A DNA stretch of 9,443 nt from the NCBI GenBank assembly GCA_964495085.1, contig CAZBUK010000116.1:1-9443 (forward strand), given 5' to 3'. The position numbers and the translations under genes were made by a program. The notes beneath the pieces were generated by a model. That model made no database searches. It was not told the DNA's origin and worked only from the letters and a program-made list of their open reading frames with translations. Shown here piece after piece: positions 1 to 5,779 of this stretch; the first letter of the stretch is position 1; each line of letters begins with the position of its first letter. Source of the DNA: CAZBUK01 sp964495085. GTDB taxonomy: Bacteria > Bacteroidota > Ignavibacteria > T3Sed10-11.

Positions 1-1467
1 GTCGCTCGGGATGTTCAGTTTTCCGAAGTGTATACCTCGAAAGAAGCGGGGGAATTTCAACATGAGCATGCCATGGTAGATATCGGGAGTTCTCATCATT
101 CGCGGGGGAATACTGTAAACGTACTCCTGGAACGAATTGGCGGAGAAGGGAATGCGCATGTGAGTACCGTCGATGATACCAAGCCGCAACCCGTATGCGG
201 TAAAATTCTTTATGTACGAATCAACGACGCATACATGGCTGGTGCCCGCAGACTGTAGATGGTTCCTGTATTCATCGATTACCCGTGTATTATCGTAGAG
301 ATAGCCCGCTTTCCGTTTCGCGCTGAAGAATCCGTCGATATTATTGAGATCGACATACCACGACTTTCCCTTAACTACTTCGGCGAACAATCCGGCTAAG
401 GTGATATTTCCTTCTTCATGCTCCACATCGTCGACGGCACCATGCATACTCTGAACGTCGAATAGCCCGTCGACCCACCAGATGCATTTAATTCTCCCCT
501 TTAACCAGTTATCGACGCGTAAATCGAGAACCGAGTGCGGGATGTTCTTGATTCGCGCGTATTTCCGGGCTGTGACGACATCGGTACTCTCCGGTCTGCC
601 GAAAGTGTACGCCGATATGTTCGGTGCGTTATCCGGTAGGGCAGCAAGTATCGCCCTCGAATCCACACCTCCGCTCAACGACAGAGCGATATCTTCGTTC
701 GAACACACCCGGTTGGAGACCGCCATGATGAATCGATCGCCCAACTCTTCGCATATACGTTCAGGGACTACGGTATCGTCCATCGGATTAATCTCGTCCC
801 ACCACCAATAACGATGCGTAGAAACCGTGGATGTCGGTGCATCGAACGTGACGACCGTTGCGGCGGGAAGACGCCTGACTCCTTCGAAGTACGTCCTGTC
901 GGTTATCATATTGCCGAGCGAAATAAATTCTTCGACACCCTGTTTGTCGATCCGGGCAGAAAAAGCCGGATGTGCCGTAAACACCTTCAATTCCGTACCC
1001 CAGATGAAAGTACCGCCAACGAAAGTCCAGAATAAGAGCATTGTACTGTAACGATCGGAAATAAGGTGTACCTGACCCCTTTTTTTATCCCAGATCACCG
1101 ACGCATACAATCCGTCTATATCCTTTAAAAAATTCCACGAACAATCCTGCTCACGACTTAGGGCATAAGCGGCAGCGAGTCTCTGCGGATCGGTCATTCT
1201 CATCCCTCCCGCCCCCCCATTTCCGGAATCCGCCTCTATAAATTCTCCATCCACCCAGACATTGACACAGTCGGAGGATTGGTACGGCTGTTCGTGCTTT
1301 TGGACGATGTTCGAATGGGTTCTGCCCGCACAGATACCTTCATCAAGATAGATGTCATCCATTTTGTATGATCGCTTGTGGGCTATAAGCGTTCGCATAC
1401 GGTCTGCAACTGCTTTCGCCCGGTCCTCCTGCAAACCGATTCTCGAAAAACCGAATAAGCCTGGCAT
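1..1467 (-). CDS. Asparagine-synthetase-like protein lacking the Cys2 nucleophile (partial, C-terminus off the left edge)
   Basis: Reading the minus strand from an ATG at 1467 gives 489 uninterrupted codons to the window edge; no stop is present, so the C-terminus is missing. The N-terminus (MPGLFGF) matches the class II glutamine amidotransferase signature, but the nucleophile expected at residue 2 is Pro instead of Cys. The usual YNGE segment reads VDGE (residues 72-75), so the oxyanion-hole Asn is Asp. The ATP-pyrophosphatase loop SGGVDS is intact at 265-270, so adenylate chemistry is plausible. The region expected to carry GDGGDE reads AGLFAE (358-363). The start lies 1 nt after the stop of the upstream GT4 gene (TGATATG), implying translational coupling. 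Known precedents without this Cys are beta-lactam synthetase and carbapenam synthetase, which form amide bonds without glutamine hydrolysis. I infer ATP-dependent amide formation, or a non-catalytic partner of the AsnB at 5780-7684. The substrate is unknown. Confidence 0.88.
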   Translation of the reverse strand, partial: MPGLFGFSRIGLQEDRAKAVADRMRTLIAHKRSYKMDDIYLDEGICAGRTHSNIVQKHEQPYQSSDCVNVWVDGEFIEADSGNGGAGGMRMTDPQRLAAAYALSREQDCSWNFLKDIDGLYASVIWDKKRGQVHLISDRYSTMLLFWTFVGGTFIWGTELKVFTAHPAFSARIDKQGVEEFISLGNMITDRTYFEGVRRLPAATVVTFDAPTSTVSTHRYWWWDEINPMDDTVVPERICEELGDRFIMAVSNRVCSNEDIALSLSGGVDSRAILAALPDNAPNISAYTFGRPESTDVVTARKYARIKNIPHSVLDLRVDNWLKGRIKCIWWVDGLFDVQSMHGAVDDVEHEEGNITLAGLFAEVVKGKSWYVDLNNIDGFFSAKRKAGYLYDNTRVIDEYRNHLQSAGTSHVCVVDSYIKNFTAYGLRLGIIDGTHMRIPFSANSFQEYVYSIPPRMMRTPDIYHGMLMLKFPRFFRGIHFGKLNIPSD

Positions 1468-1468
1468 A

Positions 1469-2755
1469 TCATTTTCTTTCAATATCAAAAACAGCATTAT
1501 CGGGAAGTGAGAACAGACTGCGATAAATTTTTTCCAGCTTTCCGGCAAGAAGAGCGGCATTGTACTCTTTCCCGACGTAATTCCGTCCGGCCACTCCCAT
1601 TGAACGGCGAAGTCCGGAATCATCGATTAATACCGATAATTTTTCGGCCAACGAATTCGCGTCCTTCTCGGGGACGAGATACCCGGAGCCTCCGTCAATT
1701 ACGACTTCCGGAATGCCGCTGTGCAGCGTACTGACCACGGGCAACCCGAATGCCTGGGCTTCCATGAGAACCGTGGGTGTACCTTCCTTATCCCCGTCTA
1801 CGGCGGTGACGCTCGGTGCGATAAATATATCCGATACTCGCATTGCTGCCAGGATTTCTGTCTGATCTCTCGGTCCCGTAAAATGAACGTTCCTCGATAT
1901 TCCCAAATCCGATGCGAGGCGTTCGAGCTCATTTTTCAACGGTCCGCCGCCGATTACGGTATACCGGATATGCGGGTACTTTCCAATCAACTTCGAAACA
2001 GCTTGAAGTGCATAAGCTATCCCTTTTTTTTCCACCATTCTACCGATAGTCAGGAGATTTACAGTACCGTTCGCCCGGCCTCCCGTCGAATTCTCCGGCT
2101 GAAACCGGTCAGTGTCGATTCCGAGATGATGAATCACGATCTTCTCCTCCGGACATCCCAACCCCCGTAACCGATCCTTCATCTCTTCGCTCAGACAGAG
2201 TACCAGATCGCCAAAGCGAAAAAGATCGTCGTACACTTTTTTTCCGTATTTCAATACATAGCTGGAGCAATCCCAACCGTAAAACGTTGTTACAATTCGG
2301 GCAGAGGTCAAACCGATTCGTTTTAACTGAACGATTTCCCGGCCTACATCACCGAAATGGCAGTGAATAATATCGTAGGAATCGATCCTGAGATCCATCA
2401 ATCGCCGGACTTTATAGAAGAGCGACAGAGTGCCTGCTTGTCTGCCGAATTTTATGAAATTCAGCGATCTAAGAAGCGGGAGAGGATTCCGGCGTATCCG
2501 GTATCCGAGATACTTAAGAGCATTGAAAACTCGTATGGGGTACCGGTCAGGTCTGCCCTGAAATTCTCTACCGTAATAAAAGGTCCGGGTTTGTAAATCG
2601 TACCTGTCGACATCCTGATGAGTAACGGTATCATCTCCGCTGCCGCGCGCGAAAATATCGACGTGGATGCCCCGGTCGAGTAATGAAACGATCTGGCTCA
2701 GGATAAATGTTTCCGATAAAGTCGGAAAAGAACTTATGACGAATGCAATTTTCAA
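1469..2755 (-). CDS. GT4-family (GT-B fold) glycosyltransferase, WcaL-like
   Basis: A 428-residue retaining glycosyltransferase, probably cytoplasmic or peripheral to the inner membrane, transferring a sugar from a nucleotide donor to a growing lipid-linked glycan. The N-terminal Rossmann half starts MKIAFVIS and continues FPTLSETFILSQI (10-22), as in the colanic-acid enzyme WcaL. HCHFG is at 131-135 and TFYGWD at 157-162. The donor domain has GRMVEKKG (238-245), GGGP (269-272) and the E-x7-E motif E324...E332 followed by GLPVVSTLHSGIPE (337-350). The length is normal for the family. The start is TTG (2753-2755): the upstream frame reaches a stop without ATG or GTG, and the first internal ATG (Met120) would delete most of the acceptor domain. 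No strong Shine-Dalgarno is visible. It follows a 116-nt gap and ends 1 nt before the next gene. Sugar specificity cannot be read; galactosyl transfer is suggested only by the WcaL resemblance, recalled from memory. Confidence 0.92.
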   Translation of the reverse strand: MKIAFVISSFPTLSETFILSQIVSLLDRGIHVDIFARGSGDDTVTHQDVDRYDLQTRTFYYGREFQGRPDRYPIRVFNALKYLGYRIRRNPLPLLRSLNFIKFGRQAGTLSLFYKVRRLMDLRIDSYDIIHCHFGDVGREIVQLKRIGLTSARIVTTFYGWDCSSYVLKYGKKVYDDLFRFGDLVLCLSEEMKDRLRGLGCPEEKIVIHHLGIDTDRFQPENSTGGRANGTVNLLTIGRMVEKKGIAYALQAVSKLIGKYPHIRYTVIGGGPLKNELERLASDLGISRNVHFTGPRDQTEILAAMRVSDIFIAPSVTAVDGDKEGTPTVLMEAQAFGLPVVSTLHSGIPEVVIDGGSGYLVPEKDANSLAEKLSVLIDDSGLRRSMGVAGRNYVGKEYNAALLAGKLEKIYRSLFSLPDNAVFDIERK

Positions 2756-2792
2756 AGTGAATTGAGTTTTTTCTGCCGGGTGTTGGAATTGA

Positions 2793-2820
2793 AGACAGAA
2801 TTCAGGAGACAGAAGTCAGA
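2793..2820. repeat. Imperfect 14-bp tandem repeat (two copies)
   Basis: Two adjacent copies, AGACAGAATTCAGG (2793-2806) and AGACAGAAGTCAGA (2807-2820), match at 11 of 14 positions. Degenerate runs of this CAGAATTCAGGAGTCAGAA type are recalled from intergenic regions of several bacterial genomes, so this may be a small dispersed repeat. It lies in the would-be leader of the WcaL-like GT4 gene. Confidence 0.55.
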
Positions 2821-2830
2821 ATGCAAAAAG

Positions 2831-2846
2831 TTTATACCGGTTTAAA
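2831..2846. repeat. 16-bp imperfect palindrome overlapping the possible -10 element
   Basis: TTTATACCGGTTTAAA pairs at seven of eight half-site positions around the centre ACCGGT; the only mismatch is T2835/T2842. It overlaps the possible -10 hexamer, a common position for a repressor site, but no regulator is known for this locus and the site could also be chance. Confidence 0.35.
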
Positions 2847-2860
2847 GCCATCCATATGAA
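2831..2860 (-). promoter_or_regulatory. Possible sigma-70-type promoter for the last two genes
   Basis: On the minus strand, TTCATA (2855-2860, 4 of 6 against TTGACA) is followed after 18 nt by TATAAA (2831-2836, 5 of 6 against TATAAT). Transcription would begin near 2824, leaving a leader of about 70 nt before the TTG start at 2755. The match is by eye and such hits occur by chance in AT-rich gaps. Confidence 0.3.
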
Positions 2861-2871
2861 CTTCGTATCTT

Positions 2872-4518
2872 TTAAATTCTAACATTTGACACCTCTTTCT
2901 GTTTTCCTTGCTTTCTATTCCTTGTATTGGTCATGAAGGCAGCATCGAGTGAAAATCCGCCGGTTACTTCGAAGAGTAACTCCTGAATCTGAAGTAATTC
3001 ACTTTCAGGGATCGTCTCTATCATATTGCTATATAGTTGATAAACCTCGTATACCTCAATATAATTATGATCGTTTTTCAAAAGGTACCTAAATTGTGAA
3101 AGTTCCGTCAGAAACCGTATAAATTTAAAGCTCTTCCGGATGGCAACTTCGAGCCATGGCTCCGGACGGAATTGATAGAGCGTCAGCATATCTTTGACGT
3201 TTATAACGTGATAGTTGAACGGCATGAACGTGATAGTAAGATCCCTCTCCGTCAGACCGTTCGGATATAAAATTCTCGGATATCGCTTTCGGAGGAACCA
3301 ATAAAGCGGTATAAGGTATTTTTTCTCTATAATTTTAATCACCTGATCCAACCTTTTTCCCGTTGCTCCCCTTAGCCGATGTCTGACGAACCAGGGCACG
3401 ACCAGGGCGTACAACCCCTCCGCCGGCGCCAATTCGAGAATCGATTTTAATGAAGTGAGTCCGCTTTTGACGATCTTATCACCGTCCAGCCGATCCGAAT
3501 ATGGCGACAGCCGGGCAAGAACGAATAGCGCCTGGATATGGGTATTGATCGTATATGAGTGGATATCGCGCGATCCGAGCACCGGACTTGCTATCCGGTG
3601 TTTCTTGAGATCCTCTATTGAGTCGTGAAGAAACCACAACCGGTCCCCGGAAGCGGACACGCTCATGTTTTTGATGAGATATTCCATCGCAAATTCCGCC
3701 GATTTCAACCAGTATTGATCCCTGGTCTTTTCATACTGAGCCAGCAGAAGCTGTATTCCGTCCAACTGGAACCTCGCGTGTATCTCCATTTCGTCGCTCC
3801 AAGCCCCGTGCCTCCAAGCGCCTTCCGGCGATAGACTGTTCACGACGGATTGCGCCAATTCATCCTGGAATACGTCATAGATCTTCTTCGATGTCACGGA
3901 TGCGAGCATGTCGAAATACATCCACCAGGAATATGCACATTGTTGGCATATAAATCTCTTCCCCGATCCTCTCCCCGGTCCCGGATCGTAGATAAATCCG
4001 TTGATCAGATATTTCCATATATCGGCCTGTGACCGGGCGCAGAACCAGTCGGCTTTGATATAGGTTCTTCGTTCGGCCGGGTAGATATCTTTCAGCTCCT
4101 CGCTCAGCGAGAGATGTTCGTCCTCTGCCGCGAGAAATCCGTAGAATGCCGTCTCCTTCATCCACAATTCGGACAGTACTTTCAAACGAACCGTATTCTC
4201 GAGCATGAATGCATACGGAATACGTTCATGTTCGTCCACAAGAATGCGTTTATACGAGTCAATTGAGCCGTTCAAGATATTACCGGGGAGCCAAAGCGTG
4301 TAACTTTTATTCTCCTTCAATCCCCGTACCAAGGTTCCGAAATCGGAAACCTGCTCAATTTGATCGATGCGATCGAATCGATATAGTTCTATATCCATGA
4401 CTTCTTCGGAAGGCTCTGAAATCTCTATATACGAGAATTGTACCGCTCCATCCAGGTGTATTCGATCTACCCTCCGGAGGCCGTCCCGATTAGATGTGAT
4501 TTCTTGTACTCTTGACAT
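2872..4518 (-). CDS. Unrecognised 548-aa polysaccharide-locus protein, possible alpha/alpha-toroid fold
   Basis: I do not recognise a named family. The protein is 548 residues with no signal peptide or clear membrane segment, so probably cytoplasmic. Residues 1-155 are mixed and charged. From about 190 the sequence becomes helical and aromatic-rich, with a CQQC motif (191-194), SWWMYFDML (197-205), GAWRHGAWSDEMEIHAR (233-249) and then DGIQLLLAQYEKTRDQYWLKSA (253-274). That last pattern, a helix ending in Tyr-x-x-Thr-x-Asp followed by another helix, resembles the repeated helix pairs of alpha/alpha-toroid enzymes such as glucuronyl C5-epimerases, AGE-type epimerases and unsaturated glucuronyl hydrolases. 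A basic tail lies at 531-541. It starts with ATG 13 nt after the upstream GT4 stop and therefore belongs to the same operon. A sugar-modifying role (epimerase, lyase or hydrolase-like) is only a hypothesis from fold impression and context. The reading frame itself is secure. Confidence 0.85.
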   Translation of the reverse strand: MSRVQEITSNRDGLRRVDRIHLDGAVQFSYIEISEPSEEVMDIELYRFDRIDQIEQVSDFGTLVRGLKENKSYTLWLPGNILNGSIDSYKRILVDEHERIPYAFMLENTVRLKVLSELWMKETAFYGFLAAEDEHLSLSEELKDIYPAERRTYIKADWFCARSQADIWKYLINGFIYDPGPGRGSGKRFICQQCAYSWWMYFDMLASVTSKKIYDVFQDELAQSVVNSLSPEGAWRHGAWSDEMEIHARFQLDGIQLLLAQYEKTRDQYWLKSAEFAMEYLIKNMSVSASGDRLWFLHDSIEDLKKHRIASPVLGSRDIHSYTINTHIQALFVLARLSPYSDRLDGDKIVKSGLTSLKSILELAPAEGLYALVVPWFVRHRLRGATGKRLDQVIKIIEKKYLIPLYWFLRKRYPRILYPNGLTERDLTITFMPFNYHVINVKDMLTLYQFRPEPWLEVAIRKSFKFIRFLTELSQFRYLLKNDHNYIEVYEVYQLYSNMIETIPESELLQIQELLFEVTGGFSLDAAFMTNTRNRKQGKQKEVSNVRI

Positions 4519-4531
4519 GGGTGAAGTATAG

Positions 4532-5773
4532 TTATCCTATCGAACGGTTATATAGCTTTTTTGCGCGGTTCCCGTAATATTTCAGAAAACCCGGCCATCT
4601 CGGTTCCGCACCGCTTACTGCGGGGTGCGGTGGAGGAAGCTTGATCCGCACCGGGATTCTGATCCGACGCTTCGTACGAATATTTCGATTCCCAAGCTCG
4701 GTAAAGAGATTCAGCCATTTGGTGATCGATATCTGAAAAGAATAATCCGATTCTATTCTGCTTCGCGCGCCTTCTGAAAGTCGCTCCCACAAACCGGGTT
4801 CGTTTTTCAACCTGGAGATGGCGTTGATAAAATCGGCGGAGCGGTCTTCGACAAGCAACCCCGTCTTATCGTGTTCGATTAGCTCCGGTATACCGCTGCG
4901 AATATTCAGGCAGACGGGTACGAGACCGCATGCCATCGCCTCCATGACTGATGTCGGCAGGCCCTCGTAATCCGAGAGAAGTACGAATACATGATTTTCG
5001 AGCAACGTTTGCTGCATCGCGGCGCTGTCGATAACACCGCCGTACCGAACCGGCAAACCGTCCCCCTCGGTTCGCAGTATATGCCTCACCGAGTTCAACG
5101 CTTCGCCCGAGCCGTAGATAACCGCTTTCGTTCCGGGTACCTGTCGAGTCGCGTGACATAATGCCGCAGCCAGATCCGATGCGCGCTTCTGTTGTTCAAT
5201 AAGTCTTCCGGTATAAACCAGTTTCAATGAGTCGTTTTGTTTCCGGACGATTTGCTCCGGAACAGGAGTACCGCTCGGTATATGCCGGTAAAGAATATCC
5301 CCTGTCCCTTGGGAGACTGCCAACTCAAGCAGGAATTTCGACACACAGACAATTGCGGAGGGTTGAAATGGCCCGGGGGTTCGAATGAATTGGTCTATTA
5401 TCCCCATATAAATTTTATCGTCAGATCTGAGGAGACCGATCGTCGGGATGCCGGATTCACGAATCCATCGAGCGGCATAGTATGCAGGGAAGTCGAAATT
5501 CGGAATGAAAAAATCCGGAGACTCTTCACGGACCACTGAGAGGATCCACCGGATTTTATCCTCCGTATATCGGGGGCCTGCGTAGACGTAACAGGGCGTA
5601 CCGCGAGCTTTGACCTCGCTAATATACCGGAATTTTTCCCCTTCTCCCCCCCTTGTAAACAAAACTATTACCTCATTTCCGGAATTTTTCATTCCGTCGA
5701 TGTACCGAATCAGCCAGACATTCGGTCCGCTGACGTAGTCCGGATAATCGTGCGTACAGACCGCAATTCTCAA
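4532..5773 (-). CDS. GT4-family (GT-B fold) glycosyltransferase
   Basis: A 413-residue glycosyltransferase group 1 protein. The first beta strand MRIAVCTHDYPDYVSGPN (1-18) includes the glycine-containing acceptor-side loop. The C-terminal donor domain shows LVYTGRLIEQQKR (185-197), IYGSGE (219-224), the E-x7-E motif E270...E278 within DYEGLPTSVMEAMACG, and RSGIPELIEHDKTGLLVED (292-310). The start is TTG (5771-5773). This is forced by the sequence: the TGA of the upstream amidotransferase is in the same frame three codons earlier, and the next Met (residue 28) would remove the first Rossmann strand. A purine-rich AGGAAAG lies about 12-18 nt upstream. The gene follows the AsnB stop by 6 nt, implying coupling. 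The last 50 residues carry an unusual Arg/Lys-rich stretch (363-378, with RTKRRIR) followed by a Pro-rich segment, perhaps for membrane surface contact. The donor and acceptor sugars are unknown. Confidence 0.92.
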   Translation of the reverse strand: MRIAVCTHDYPDYVSGPNVWLIRYIDGMKNSGNEVIVLFTRGGEGEKFRYISEVKARGTPCYVYAGPRYTEDKIRWILSVVREESPDFFIPNFDFPAYYAARWIRESGIPTIGLLRSDDKIYMGIIDQFIRTPGPFQPSAIVCVSKFLLELAVSQGTGDILYRHIPSGTPVPEQIVRKQNDSLKLVYTGRLIEQQKRASDLAAALCHATRQVPGTKAVIYGSGEALNSVRHILRTEGDGLPVRYGGVIDSAAMQQTLLENHVFVLLSDYEGLPTSVMEAMACGLVPVCLNIRSGIPELIEHDKTGLLVEDRSADFINAISRLKNEPGLWERLSEGARSRIESDYSFQISITKWLNLFTELGNRNIRTKRRIRIPVRIKLPPPHPAVSGAEPRWPGFLKYYGNRAKKLYNRSIG

Positions 5774-5779
5774 ATCGTA

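Larger units (their letters stand above)
2756..2871. other. 116-nt intergenic region between the 548-aa protein and the WcaL-like GT4 gene
   Basis: This is the largest gap in the window and the most likely place for a transcription break. It holds a possible minus-strand promoter, an overlapping imperfect palindrome and a 14-bp tandem repeat (listed separately). I see no stem-loop followed by a T-run in the minus-strand sense that would pass as an intrinsic terminator for the upstream gene, so read-through remains possible. Confidence 0.7.

Noticed and set aside
482..1051. Plus-strand open frames of 73-109 codons near the left edge
   Set aside because: The minus strand here is a continuous 489-codon AsnB-like frame with a canonical SGGVDS loop. 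The plus-strand frames are its shadows.
1..1467. Reading this region as a decayed gene or long non-coding stretch
   Set aside because: Manual translation shows a single frame with no stop or frameshift. It only lacks a stop codon because it runs past the window edge.
1721..2170. 149-codon plus-strand open frame
   Set aside because: It is antisense to the WcaL-like GT4 donor domain and has no recognisable features.
3875..4165. 96-codon minus-strand frame inside the 548-aa gene
   Set aside because: It is a different frame of the same strand within a longer coding sequence, Arg/Gly-rich as expected for an off-frame translation.
2872..4518. Assignment of the 548-aa protein to heparinase II/III
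   Set aside because: Heparinase II/III proteins are frequent beside AsnB in exopolysaccharide loci, but I could not see that family's C-terminal conserved motifs here, so no such name was given.
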